Source: Lepas anatifera (Eukaryota; Arthropoda; Thecostraca; Lepadidae). From it: DNA of 64,000 nucleotides. Location of the stretch: NCBI GenBank assembly GCA_034440635.1, contig JAOTON010001584.1:139001-203000 (forward strand), read 5' to 3'. The translations under genes and the position numbers were made by a program. The notes beneath the pieces were generated by a model. It did not search any database and was not told the origin of the DNA. It was given only the letters and a program-made list of their open reading frames with translations. Below are positions 1-11,583 of the stretch, in pieces. The stretch's first letter is position 1. Every line of letters begins with the position of its first letter.

Positions 1-121
1 CACGAAATGGGTACAGGCGCCGCTCATATCGGGCGCCTTCGGCTCCCGATATGAGCTGAGCTTTACTGGGGCGCTTCGAGCTAAGGGGGCCCGGCCCCTG
101 GGCCCCCTTGATCCGTCACTG
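1..121. mobile_element. Terminal fragment of a DNA element with a hairpin
   Basis: The block ends in GATCCGTCACTG, which reads CAGTGACGGATC on the other strand. This resembles the CAGTGGCGGATCC ends seen at 2648-2660 and 56981-57127. Positions 22-33 and 44-55 form a perfect 12-bp stem (GCTCATATCGGG and its complement), followed by a GGGGGCCC-rich palindrome. The other end lies outside the window, so the family cannot be fixed. I infer one end of a hAT-like non-autonomous element. Confidence 0.4.
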
Positions 122-149
122 ATGGGTTTGCAGGTCATATTTCACCTTT

Positions 150-649
150 ACCTGCAGATTTTCAGCCAATTTAGCCTATTTGCTACTGAGTTTGATTCGA
201 TTACCCTATAAACCAGTGCACATGCGCAGTAACGTCTGCAGTGAATGAGAGCGAAGATACCGTTATAATTGACTGAAGCATGTTGGTATGCCGTGTGTTT
301 GTCTCCAGGTCTAAATTATCCCTTATAGTCTTTTATTCCTTCGAATTCCTACTGCGCATGTGCAACACAGTGCAGCATCATAATACCATCAATTGAGATT
401 TGCAGATATTATTCTGCTTTTACTCGCAAAATTTGAGCAAAATCGGTCTATTGGCTCCCAAGATAGCCTCCATGACCATAAAATCTAATGCGCATGCGCA
501 CTGACCTTTGTAGTTAACAAGGGTGACAAAACATTCTTGCTAAATTTAAGCATGTTGGCTCTCCTCTGTCCATGTCCTCCTCTGAAATATCCTTAATTTT
601 AGGGCTTATTTTCATAATTTCTACTGCGCATGCACAGAGCAGTGCAGCT
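150..649. repeat. Degenerate ~268-bp tandem repeat with GCGCATGC dyads
   Basis: GCGCATGC-type dyads occur near 223, 352, 492 and 626. A fifth lies near 1792, after the TTAA-1 insertion. If that inserted element is removed, the dyads fall about 130-140 bp apart. Alternate units also share text: the AAAATTTGAGCAAAATCG block near 427 resembles the block near 1726. The repeat therefore continues at 1685-1811. It looks like an old tandem or element interior, with no coding capacity. Confidence 0.5.
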
Positions 650-1684
650 TTAACCCTCGCTCCCACCGGGGGGCCATCGATGGCCCCCTAAGGTTTTTCC
701 GGGATAGCAGAAAAACGACAAGGCGCAGCACCGCGGTTGAGGGCTCTACCTCTCACTGCATCATTTTCCCATCATCCCTGAAAATTTTTCCCCCGGGTCA
801 CCCAAGGTCAGGTCACCAGACGAGGTCAACCAAGGTCACCTCACTTCACCTTTAGAGCTCTGTAAGAGCTACATTTCAAAGTCGATCGATTTGAAACTTC
901 CTACACTTCATGACCCCTCCAGGGTCGACAAGGTGTATATCCGGGATTTTTCGATTTCGTGCCCTGAGGTCAGGTCACGAGGCGACCTCTCCCATTGGAA
1001 AAGCATGGGGAAAAGCTATCTTATGATATAAAAGCCACAAAAATGATTGCAAATACTCAGACTGCTCAGAACAACGTTTTTGGACACCCTTTCACGGATC
1101 CCAGGGGTCATATTTGCCCTTTGACTTTTCCAAGGTCATCCAAGGTCACCAGAGGTCAAAAACAGTATTTTGACAATAACTTTTGACCTAATTGAGCTAG
1201 AGCGGTGAAACAAACACCATCGTGTTTGTCTTGTCACTGGCTTTCATTTGATATACGACAAGGTCACTTTTTGACCTTTCGTGACCTCAGGTCATATTAG
1301 GTCACGAGGTGACCTCTGGCGGTCAAACCACTGGCGGGAGGTCTTTACGTTCCACATAGCGGAAAAAGTACTGGCAATTTGCTATCAAATGTTCTTTACC
1401 AGGCCTCAATAGCTCTAATGACATAAGAGTTATGCCCAGTTTGCTTAATCATTGCATATTTGAGTGAAAATAGCCGATCTTGACCTAATTTGACCTCTGG
1501 AGGTCAAACCATTGACCTGAGCACTAAAACATGCGAAGTAATTTCTTACTGAATTCACGCGAGCTTTCTATTGCACTTTGCAGATTTGCGCTAACGCCGA
1601 TATTTTCGGAGTTAGAGGGGGGGCCATCGATGGCCCTTCCGGTGGGGCGAAGGTGGCGCCGGACCCCGGTGGGGCGCGGGTTAA
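650..1684 (+). mobile_element. TTAA-1 non-autonomous DNA element, copy 1
   Basis: TTAA at 650-653 and 1681-1684 bounds a 1027-bp body. The ends are CCCTCGCCCC.. and ..GGGGCGCGGG, and each end has a subterminal palindrome GGGCCATCGATGGCCC. Copies at 35440-36475 and 45709-46744 are nearly identical, so this family moved recently. TTAA duplication points to the piggyBac or Kolobok type; no transposase is encoded. The body holds about 20 AGGTCA/TGACCT half-sites, including AGGTCA at 1133, 1143 and 1153, exactly 10 bp apart. A 63-codon reading frame in the body is preserved only because the copies are young; I do not treat it as a gene. Confidence 0.88.
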
Positions 1685-1800
1685 TATGACATGTTTGGTT
1701 TACATTCAGTACTATTCTCTTGTCCACAAAATTTCAAGAAAATCGACCCGTAGGTTACCGAGATGGCCTCTGTTACGATTAGTTCCACTGCGCATGTGCA

Positions 1801-1984
1801 GTGACCTTTCATTGACCTGAAGACCAGATTTGAAATCTGCATGATCGATTGTCGCTCATTGGTATTGTTCGATAATATGGAACAGAAAGCAACAATATTT
1901 ATATATCATTTATATGTCTAAACACGATGGCGGATACAAGGGGCGAGGCTAGGGGCTTAATCCCCCCTGTGAAAATGCCTAAAG
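1801..1984 (+). repeat. 184-bp segment repeated at 5951-6132
   Basis: The run from AGTGACCTTTCATTGACC to the CCCCCCTG block near 1970 recurs almost unchanged at 5951-6132, including ATGGCGGATACAAGGGGCG (GTGGCGGATAC in the second copy). After the CCCCCC run the two diverge. It is probably an element 5' region joined to a CAGTGGCGGAT-type terminus. It has no coding content. Confidence 0.65.
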
Positions 1985-2297
1985 CTATGGCATAGGCGGA
2001 GGATGTTTCAAAGTAATGATGGGGATACTCGAGCTAATAGGTGAATTCAGGGTGGGGGGCGTAGGGGGCACGTGCTCCCCTTGATCGACCCTCGGTGCCC
2101 CCTGAAATGGCCACGGCAGCCCCTTAAACATTCGATGGCGCCGCCTGAAATGTCAATTCCCACCCCCTAAGATGCGAAAATCTGCGCCCATCGGAAGGAT
2201 TTTGCGTCCACCTGATAGATTTTGCCGGTCAAAGTGAGGCCCCCTGTTCCGGATTACACCCCTTCCCCGGGAAGGTTTCTCCCCTATCGGAAATACT
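1985..2297. mobile_element. GC-rich interior of a CAGTGGCGG-ended element
   Basis: The stretch lies between the ATGGCGGATACAAGGG block (about 1927) and the CCGCCACTG terminus at about 2660. It is made of short GCCCCCTGAAATGG-like blocks that drift in sequence. There is no open frame of interest. I read it as the interior of a non-autonomous hAT-like element. Confidence 0.35.
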
Positions 2298-2660
2298 TAA
2301 TCCGCCTATACTCGAGCCTCTTAGCCCCACCTCCGCACTGATGCCCTGGATCCGCCTATGCTCGAGCTCCTTAGCCCCACCCCCTTACTGATGTCCTGGA
2401 TCCGCCTATGCTCGAGCTCCTTAGCCCCACCCCCGTACTGATGCCCTGGATCCGCCTATGCTCGAGCTCCTTAGCCCCACCCCCGTACTGATGCCCTGGA
2501 TCCGCCTATGCTCGAGCTCCTTAGCCCCACCCCCGAACTGATGTCCTGGATCCACCTATGCTCGAGCTCCTTAGGCCCATCCCCGTACTGATGTCCTGGA
2601 TCCGCCTATGCTCGAGCTCCTTAGCCTCATCCCCATACTGATGGCCTGGATCCGCCACTG
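2298..2660. repeat. 50-bp tandem array built from an element terminus
   Basis: CTGGA recurs at 2346, 2396, 2446, 2496, 2546, 2596 and 2646, an exact 50-bp period. Each unit carries GGATCCGCC, CTCGAGCTCC and CCCCACCCCC. The array ends at GGATCCGCCACTG, the terminal motif of a CAGTGGCGG-type element, so the repeat seems to have grown by copying the terminus inward. Confidence 0.85.
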
Positions 2661-2805
2661 CTTATACAGTTGATTTAAGCAGGCAGTGCAAGGAGTCACG
2701 TGTCATGGTATCACCACAAAGAGGTTTATTCGGCTTGGAAAAATTGTTTGCAACGGTGGATCCTTTGACCAGTGTTACCTATGGTCAGAGGATGCATTAA
2801 CTAGT

Positions 2806-3060
2806 GGGTAGATAGATAGATAGATGATAAACTTTTATTGAACGGAAACAATATGACAGGTATAACAAAGAGATTGATGCAAAAGCCCGAAGGCTTAAGT
2901 GGTGGGGCCTCTCTTATCTCTCTCATAAAACACATCACTTATACCGGACGTATCACACACATACACAGTCAGAGGTCAAGAACATGTCAGGTTGGCTACC
3001 CACATCCCTTGATGCGACCAACATGGCTACCTGAAACGAAATTAACTTTTGCATGAACTG
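2806..3060 (-). mobile_element. 3' end of a non-LTR retroelement
   Basis: On the minus strand this reads as a 3' UTR ending in AATAAAAGTTTATC followed by a (ATCT)n tail at 2811-2826. A short tandem-repeat tail after such a block is typical of CR1/RTE-type LINEs and the SINEs that borrow their tails. No RT coding is recognisable upstream. The region from 3061 to 3636 is AT-rich single-copy-like sequence in which I see nothing. Confidence 0.45.
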
Positions 3061-3639
3061 AGGCTTTAAATGGCTCCCAGAATAACTGTCTTAGTGAGTG
3101 AAAAAGTATTCTCAAAAAGTGGAATTATGAAAGTAATTAAATCCACAGTGATTTGGAGACTAATGAATTACATATAGCATACTCTTAGTACCAAACAGCA
3201 AAAGGTTAAGTATATGTGCAGTGATTACAAGTTGTGTGTGCTGTAATACAAACATCCGTCCATTAGCTGAGCATATTAATCAGTCAAAAATGTTATCAAG
3301 TACCTAATTCAAAAATACATGAAAAAATAATATGTGCCGTCAGAGTCTAGTACCCTTACTGCAACTCCTTGCTATGATCAATCATTGCTTAGATCATCAT
3401 TGCTAAGATAGCAGACAACCACCATTTGACTGTAGCAGTCACCATGCTGAGACTTAAGCTACTTGAAGGATACATTCAATTAACACTCTGTTAAAAGAAT
3501 ACATATAATTTAAATATCTCCAATGCATGCAACCAAATATAGGTACTCAGCCAGAGGACAAGTACCTCCTAATACCACAACCATCATCCAGCAAATCCTA
3601 GAAATATTGAAGCAGATCAATAAGCAGCACCACACCACC

Positions 3640-4118
3640 GCCGTGGCGCAGTTGGTTAAGGCGCCTCGGTCCAGTGTGGGGGTCCTTGGATCAAAGCTGA
3701 CCTCTGGCAGACTTTTCCTCGACCGCCTCCTTCCCAGGAGATGGCAGTACAATGGGTAGTGCCCGCCTTGACTAGGGACTTCCGCTGACCAACCAGCGCC
3801 CTTGTTATTGGGAGCACGGGCCTAATCAGCCTTTAAATAGATCCACCGGTCCGGTGGCACCGCCCGAGGGCACGGCCTCGCCGCGTGTCACCGGAGCAGT
3901 CCTCTGTTCCGCCGGGCCCGAGAAATCGGGATAGCTCCACTGCCTGGTACAGTGGGGCGTGTGACATGGAGCGTGCTGACATGACTGTCCCGCAAGGGTG
4001 CCGATAAGCGTAAGCCCCGCTGCCGTGTACATAGTGTGTGTCTGCGTGTGTGTGGTGCAAATGTGCAAAACTGTTCCCGGGCTGGAAACGCAAAAAATAA
4101 AAAAAATAAAAATAAGCC
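3640..4118 (+). mobile_element. tRNA-headed SINE, family 1
   Basis: The head GCCGTGGCGCAGTTGGTTAA carries a good RNA polymerase III A box (TGGCGCAGTTGG). A weaker B box lies near GGATCAAAGC at about 3690. The body is GC-rich, and the element ends in an A-rich (AAAAAAT)n tail at about 4090-4115. It lacks a tRNA 3' half, so it is not a tRNA gene. A decayed relative lies at 32749-32950. Confidence 0.7.
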
Positions 4119-5290
4119 GCACCACATTCACCTGCTGAATGGAAATTTTTGTGGAATCATTACAATTTTGTTAAGTTTGATTTGATAAAATTGACTTAGG
4201 TAGGCACCAAAGAAACCTACCTGCAGTTTACCTGAATTCATGGGCACCAAACATCATCTAATTTTCTAGGTGCAGAGCCAAAACTTGCAACTCTCATCTC
4301 CACAGGTCTACAGTTTTGATATCTCGCATGCACATGATTAAAATGTGTGCTCTTATTGACACCCTCAAATCACACTACTCTCCTGGGCTTTTGAGATCTG
4401 GCAGAGTTCACTTTGCCCTGCGTTTCTCTGGCTGCGGCATAATATATAAGAATTGGTAGTGGGTTTACCACTGGCAACAAAACCTCCTATTTTGATTTAG
4501 GTCAAAATCTACAGCCTCATAGTAAGATACCCAAACAGTAGCTTCTTCAACAACACGTATATCTGACTACTTTCTTCTCGATACTCCCGCGCCAGAAACG
4601 CAAAACTTTGTGGTTACCCAAGTGGCTACCTGGTGGTCCCTAATCGTAATTTTCGTTGCCGGCCTGGCTACCAGACCATCTCTAATTCCGCAAAACGAGT
4701 CCTCAAGTACAACGTAAGCAGTGGATTTAATATCCTATGCAGAGTAATTTCACTATGAATCCTGATATAGACTTTAAATTTTTCTCTTTTTATTCAAAAT
4801 AAATGGTTAAATATATATAAAAGAATGAATATTACCGTTTTTATGTCATCGCAATTTAGAGTACCTTTTCCTCATGGCTTTATGTGGGTCAATTTCGTTG
4901 CCGATGTGGTTACCTACCCATCTCTAACTTAGCTGTGAAATATCTCGAGTGAGTAAGGATAAATTATTTGCCACTAATTTTTATCGTCTGTCACTAAAGT
5001 TATAATGTTACCTAAAATCAGTCAAGGTGTATTGCATATTATGGATAGTTCTTTTCACGTGGCGGTAAGATCGTGGAAATACTTGTTTTGTGCTGGTAAG
5101 TGCAATTCTTGATCTCTGTCAAATCTCCGTGATTGGCTACCTAAGTTCTGGTCCTTGAACCTCATTTGGCTACCCACGAGGGTGGGCGAGTTGGCGAGAT
5201 TCTTGACCTCTGTACACAGTAAGATTCGGGCACCCATAAAGAAACAAAACAATCAAACCAAACAAGCAAACCAGTTCCTGACCACCCTTT
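4119..5290. other. Unassigned spacer with scattered GGCTACC motifs
   Basis: No open frame, RNA gene or element boundary is convincing here. The only pattern is a recurrent TGGCTACC or TGGTTACC motif (near 4625, 4672, 4907, 5135, 5167 and also near 3000). It is often followed by CCATCTCTAA, suggesting old dispersed repeats. Confidence 0.4.
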
Positions 5291-5309
5291 TGTTTTTTAT
5301 TCGTCGCAG

Positions 5310-5545
5310 GTCACAACCGCGAGCGGGACCCTACCGCACGGCCGCCACCCGGCCGTTCGAGTGATATGAGTGTCAAACAGACAAAGCGACCGGCAGCACG
5401 AGTAGAGGAGCCAAAACGAGACAGACTACCCTGCCACCACCGAGCGTTCGCGCTGATCTATAGCATGCGTAGATAGCGATGGCGTCTGTCTCGGAGAGCA
5501 GCTCCCAGTGCGCCGCCAGCACCGACGTTACCGCCGGACGGCGGG
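5310..5545 (+). CDS. Candidate GC-rich first coding exon
   Basis: A pyrimidine-rich tract ending TCGTCGCAG at 5309 looks like a splice acceptor, and GTGAGG at 5546 looks like a donor. Between them CpG density rises sharply. An ATG at 5479 in good context (GCGATGG) opens a 22-codon frame running into the donor, starting MASVSESSSQCAAS and ending in basic residues. This could be the start of a protein whose later exons lie outside the window, or a 5' UTR exon. I do not recognise a family. It could also be a chance GC-rich patch. Confidence 0.25.
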
Positions 5546-5950
5546 GTGAGGTTTAGAGCGGGAAACATACTAGCATCGTGTATTACATTTAGGTAAAGGT
5601 AAACTGGTGTTGCAATGATCTGCAACCTGCTGCAATGGCAAGATATGTCTCTGAACTAGCTTTCTGCCGAATTTCATCCACTTTCATCGATATTAACCAT
5701 TCGAAAACCTGGTGTGAAGCAAAAATGAACAGGTAAACTTATCACTTTGAAATGTATTTTACGGCTTATTGCTAGGTAGCCGTAAGAGATAAGTGGGGGT
5801 ATGAGGTAGAAAAATGACGGCAACAAAGTTTGCTATCGAGCCGTGTTAAGTTCAATGCCGTAGCTATCATGTTCTGGAAACCAGGTGGCTGAAAGTTTTT
5901 TAAAACTTATATTTTATTTTTGCCCATAAAGTAAAAAGTTTTAGTCTGAA

Positions 5951-6132
5951 AGTGACCTTTCATTGACCTGAAGACCAGATTCGAAATCTGCATGACTGAT
6001 GTTCGCTCATTGGTATTGTTCGATACAATGGAACAGAAAGCAACTATATTTATTTATCATTTATATGTCTAAACACGGTGGCGGATACAAGGGGCGAAAC
6101 TAGGGGCTTAATCCCCCCTCCATGTGAAAATG
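5951..6132 (+). repeat. Second copy of the 1801-1984 segment
   Basis: This is nearly identical to 1801-1984 up to the CCCCCC block. After that it runs into an unrelated GC-rich body with a CTTCGCCCTGGTGGAGGG block near 6200, similar to blocks at 41226 and 42757. A possible right end is GGATCCGCC near 6737. The boundaries of the whole element are not certain. Confidence 0.6.
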
Positions 6133-7080
6133 CCTACAGCGTATTCCTGGCTTGTATTGACTTGATGACTTGCCGCGATGACCCTGATGGGCCTCTGTGC
6201 TTCCTTCGCCCTGGTGGAGGGTGGGGGGGGGGTTCCAACATCCCCTTTTGCCAAACTTTTACTACTGAGCTAAAACAAAATACCAGTATCCCCCTTTCCA
6301 TCCAGTAGTCTCAGATATTTTACTCAAGATAGAACCATCAAAAATGATATTGCGACCGGAATATGTTAAGAATAGGTAGAATATAGATGGAAAAGCACAA
6401 ATCTGCCTAGGGGTGAATCCAGGTTTTCCTCAAGGAGGGGCGAATTCAATATTTGAGGGTCCGTCGTTTGGGGTGGGGGTCCGCGGAAAAAGTTAAACGT
6501 GATAGTAAAGAGCAATTAAGAATTGGTGCCCCATGCCCAACCCGGGGTCATTTTACAGGTTTTCACCACACCCGCACGCTCGTATGCACTATATATTCAG
6601 CATATACATATACAGACAGGGCTTTTCATTCGTAGCACCCATGCAGGGGGCCCGGCAGCTGCGCCGGGAGGCGTTTCTCTCCAGTACCTAATTTCGGCCC
6701 AAGGTGGGGGCGATAACCCCATCGCCCCCACTTTGGATCCGCCCATGAGTCTGTTAGGCTCTAGGAGACTGTAGGAGTCAGGCTCTAGACAGCAGTTCAA
6801 AATATTTGCATCTTTGGGACTATTTAATGCTAGTTTTGGAGAAATAAGATGTTAAAGCAGTATTCTGACCAAAAATCACAATCCAAAATGTCTACAGGTA
6901 TTTTCAATATTGTCCGGAAATCCTGCCTTGAATTCGCGAACGGCATTGGACCTCAGCTGCCGGGCAATCATTGTCAAACAGCGTCAACGCGCGGAGCAGC
7001 CCCAGAAAAGATATCGGCGGCCGGTAGGATGCGAGCGCGCTCTCTGCGCGTCCACACTCCACCAGACAGTCGATTTACCT
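6133..7080. mobile_element. GC-patchy element body, poorly bounded
   Basis: The sequence includes a GTGGGGGCGAT..ATCGCCCCCAC inverted repeat at about 6702-6732 next to TTTGGATCCGCCC. This is consistent with the right end of a CAGTGGCGG-type element that starts near 6075. From 6780 to 7080 I see nothing definite. Confidence 0.3.
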
Positions 7081-7207
7081 TTAAAATAAAACAGCATGCA
7101 GGGAACCGGTGTACCCGTCTATTTCAGAGAGAGGTGGCAATGGTTGGCGCTGCATGCAGGCTGGGTCAGTAGTTGAGATTACTGCCAGAGTGACGGGTAA
7201 CCCTGAC

Positions 7208-7331
7208 CTGGTGGTGACCTGGGCGTCGTCCCAGATCAGAAGGACGGTGCCAGCCGTGACACGGTGCGCACGTAGGTCGGTCACGCGGCCCGGCGGCTGC
7301 CCCTGACGGCCGCACACGTGCAGCAGCGCCA
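7208..7331 (-). CDS. Candidate exon with fibronectin III-like strand
   Basis: On the minus strand a strong acceptor (pyrimidines then CTGCAG) ends at 7332. Donors follow at 7218 (CAG|GTCACC) or 7207 (CAG|GTCAGG). The phase-1 exon encodes a GC-rich peptide containing PPGRVTDLRAHRV and then VLLIWDDAQ. This matches the A-B strand pattern of fibronectin III domains (proline, V..L.A, then hydrophobic-x-W-D). Entry in phase 1 is common for extracellular modules. No flanking exon could be placed. The minisatellite at 7396 upward would lie in the preceding intron. A chance match in GC-rich DNA is possible. Confidence 0.3.
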
Positions 7332-7395
7332 CTGCAGGCAGCGGCAGTGACAGCTTCAGAGAGAGCGAGGGCCCGGCCAGCGGCCGCGGCTCCTC

Positions 7396-10300
7396 TAGTC
7401 GCCAAACACCCTGCACAGACACAGGACACTTGTCACCGCACAGACACAGGACACTGGTCACTGCACAGACACAGCAGCTCTGCTCACAGCACAGCCAGCG
7501 CAGCTTTGCTCACAGCACAGACACAGGACACTGGTCACCGCACAGCCAGGGCAGCTCTGCTCACTGCAGAGACACAGCAGCACTGCTTACAGCACAGCCA
7601 GCGCAGCTTTGCTCACAGCACAGGCACAGGATACTGGTCACGGCACAGCCAGCACAGCTCTGCTCACTGCACATACACAGGACACTGGTCACTGCACAGC
7701 CAGGGCAGCTCTGCTCACAGCACAGACACAGGACACTGGTCACTGCCCAGCCGGGGCAGCTCTGCTCACTGCACAGCCAGCGCAGCTCTGTTCACAGCAC
7801 AGACACAGGATACTGGTCACTGCACAGCCAGCGCAGCTCTGCTCACTGCGCATCGACAGGATACCGGTCACTGCGCAGGCAGCAGCTCTGCTCACAGCAC
7901 AGACACAGGATACTGATCACTGCACAGCCAGCACAGCTCTGTTCACTGCACAGACACAGGACACTGGTCACTGCCCAGCCGGGGCAGCTCTGCTCACTGC
8001 ACAGCCAGCGCAGCTCTGTTCACAGCACAGACACAGGATACTGGTCACTGCACAGCCAGCGCAGCTCTGCTCACTGCGCATCGACAGGATACCGGTCACT
8101 GCGCAGGCAGCAGCTCTGCTCACAGCACAAACACGAGACACAGGTCCGTATACAGACACAGCAGCTCTACACACAACACAGACACAGCAGCTCTACTCAT
8201 AGACACAGCAGGACTGCTCACAGCACAGACACAGCAGCTCTGCTCACAGCACAGAAACAGCAGCCTGCTCACAGCACAGGCACCGCAGCTCTGCTCACAG
8301 CACAGACACAGCAGCTCTGCTTATTGCAGAGACACATCAGCCTGCTCACAGCCCAGACACAGCAGCACTGCTCACAGCACAGACACGAGACACAGGTCAC
8401 TGTACAGACACAGCAGCTCTACTCACAACACGGACACAGCAGCTCTGGTCACAGCACAGACACATCAGCTCTGCTCATTGCAGAGACACAGCAGCTCTGC
8501 TCACAGCACAAACACGAGACACAGGTCCCTATACAGACACAGCAGCTCTACACACAACACGGACACAGCAGCTCTACTCATAGACACAGCAGGACTGCTC
8601 ACAGCACAGACACAGCAGCTCTGCTCACAGCACAGAAACATCAGCCTGCTCACAGCACAGGCACCGCAGCTCTGCTCACAGCACAGACACAGCAGCTCTG
8701 CTTATTGCAGAGACACATCAGCCTGCTCACAGCACAGACACAGCAGCACTGTTCACAGCACAGACACGAGACACAGGTCACTGTACATACACAGCAGCTC
8801 TACTCACAACACGGACACAGCAGCTCTGGTCACAGCACAGACACATCAGCTCTGCTCATTGCAGAGACACAGCAGCTCTGCTCCCTGCACAGAGACGAGA
8901 CACGGGTCACTGTACAGACACAGCAACTCTACTCACAGCACAAACATAGCAGCTCTGCTCACAGCACAGACACAGCAGCTCTGCTCATTGCAGAGACACA
9001 GCAGCTCAGCTCACTGCACAGAGAGGAGACACGGGTCACTGTACAGACACAGCAACTCTACTCACAGCACAAACACAGCAACTCTACTAACAGCACGGAC
9101 ACAGCAGATCCGCTCACAGCACAGACACAGCAGAACTGCTCGCAGCACAGACAAGAGACACATGTCAATGTACAGACACAGTAGCTCTACACACAACACA
9201 GACACAGCAGCTCTGCTCACAGCACGGACACAGCAGCTCTACTCACAGCACGGACACAGCAGCCTGCTCACAGCATAGACACAGCAGCTCTGCTCACAGC
9301 ACAGGCACAGCAGCTCTGCTCAAAGCATAGACACAGCAGCCTGCTCATTGCAGAGACAAGAAACACAGGTCACTGTACAGACACAGCAGCTCTACTCACA
9401 GCACGGACATAGCAGCCTGCTCACAGCACAGACACAGCAGCTCCGCTCACAGCACAGACACAGCAGCTCTGCTCACAGCACAGACACATCAGCCTGCTCA
9501 CAGCACAGACACAGCAGCACTGCTTACAGCACAGACAAGAGACACAGGTCACTGTACAGACACAGCAGCTCTACACACAACACAGACACATCAGCTCTGC
9601 TCACAGCACAGATACAGCAGCTCTGCTCATTGCAGAGACACAGCAGCTCTGCTCACTGCACAGAGACGAGACACGGGTCACTGTACAGACACAGCAAATC
9701 TACTCACAGCACAAACACAGCAGCTCTGCTCACAGCACGGACACATCAGCTCCGCTCACAGCACAGACACAGCAGCACTGCTTACAGCACAGACAAGAGA
9801 CACAGGTCACTGTACAGACACAGCAGCTCTACACACATCACAGACACAGCAGCTCTGCTCGCAGCACATACACAGCAGCCTGCTCACAGCACAGACACAG
9901 CAGCACTGCTCACAGCACGGACACCGCAACTCTACTCACAGCACAAACATAGCAGCTCTGCTCACAGCACAGACACAGCAGCTCTGCTCATTGCAGAGAC
10001 ACAGCAGCTCAGCTCACTGCACAGAGAGGAGACACGGGTCACTGTACAGACACAGCAACTCTACTCACAGCACAAACACAGCAACTCTACTAACAGCACG
10101 GACACAGCAGATCCGCTCACAGCACAGACACAGCAGAACTGCTCGCAGCACAGACAAGAGACACATGTCAATGTACAGACACAGTAGCTCTACACACAAC
10201 ACAGACACAGCAGCTCTGCTCACAGCACGGACACAGCAGCTCTACTCACAGCACGGACACAGCAGCCTGCTCACAGCATAGACACAGCAGCTCTGCTCAC

Positions 10301-11583
10301 AGCACAGGCACAGCAGCTCTGCTCACAGCATAGACACAGCAGCCTGCTCATTGCAGAGACAAGAAACACAGGTCACTGTACAGACACAGCAGCTCTACTC
10401 ACAGCACGGACATAGCAGCCTGCTCACAGCACAGACACAGCAGCTCCGCTCACAGCACAGACACAGCAGCTCTGCTCACAGCACAGACACATCAGCCTGC
10501 TCACAGCACAGACACAGCAGCACTGCTTACAGCACAGACAAGAGACACAGGTCACTGTACAGACACAGCAGCTCTACACACAACACAGACACATCAGCTC
10601 TGCTCACAGCACAGATACAGCAGCTCTGCTCATTGCAGAGACACAGCAGCTCTGCTCACTGCACAGAGACGAGACACGGGTCACTGTACAGACACAGCAA
10701 ATCTACTCACAGCACAAACACAGCAGCTCTGCTCACAGCACGGACACATCAGCTCCGCTCACAGCACAGACACAGCAGCACTGCTTACAGCACAGACAAG
10801 AGACACAGGTCACTGTACAGACACAGCAGCTCTACACACATCACAGACACAGCAGCTCTGCTCGCAGCACATACACAGCAGCCTGCTCACAGCACAGACA
10901 CAGCAGCACTGCTTACAGCACGGACACCGCAGCTCTGCTCACAGCACGGACACAGCAGCCTGCTCACAGCACGGACACCAGAGCTCTGCTCACAGCACGG
11001 ACACAGCAGCCTGCTCACAGCACGGACACCGCAGCGCTGCTCACAGCACGGACACAGCAGCCTGCTCACAGCACGGATACATCAGCTCTGCTCACAGCAC
11101 AGACACAGCAGCCTGCTCACAGCACATACACAGCAGCCTGCTCACAGCACATACACAGCAGCCTGCTCACAGCACAGACAAGAAACACAGGTCACTGTAC
11201 AGACACAGCAGCTCTGTTCACAGCACAGACACAGCAGCTCTGCTCACAGCACAGGCAAGAGACACAAGTCACTGTACAGACACAGCAGCTCTACACACAA
11301 CACAGACACAGCAGCTCTGCTCACAGCACAGACACAGCAGCTCTGCTCATTGCAGAGACACGGCAGCTCTGCTCACTGCACAGAGACGAGACACGGGTCA
11401 CTGTACAGACACAGCAGCTCTACTCACAGCAAAAACACAGAAGCTCTGCTCACAGCACGGACATAGCAGCTCTGCTCACAGCACAGACACGGCAGAACTG
11501 CTCGCAGCACAGACAAGAGACACAGGTGAATGTACAGACACAGTAACTCTGCTCACTGCACAGACACGAGACACAGGTCACTG
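7396..11583. repeat. 26-bp CAG/CTG-rich minisatellite, long array
   Basis: The core unit is GACACAGCAGCTCTGCTCAC plus AGCACA (26 bp), interspersed with longer variants holding GAGACACAGGTCACTGTACA. Because the unit has no stop in any of its phases, long open frames appear, including one of 584 codons. They are low-complexity Q/H/S/T repeats rather than a gene. The stretch starting at 9348 recurs at 10351, a 1003-bp near-identical duplication. A shorter duplication of about 230 bp relates 7741 and 7971. The array resumes at 14341 after an inserted element. Confidence 0.9.

Noticed and set aside
995..1186. A 63-codon frame (starting MEKHGEK) present in all three TTAA-1 copies
   Set aside because: Its preservation is explained by near-identity of young copies. 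The peptide just translates GGTCA arrays and has no domain.
3640..3720. tRNA-like sequence with an A box
   Set aside because: The cloverleaf is incomplete and it continues into a GC-rich body with an A-rich tail, so it is a SINE head. The same reasoning applies at 32970-33070.
7430..9184. A 584-codon open reading frame on the + strand
   Set aside because: It is a translation of the 26-bp minisatellite, with low-complexity Q/H/S/T repeats and equally open overlapping frames. There is no start context, domain or splice evidence.
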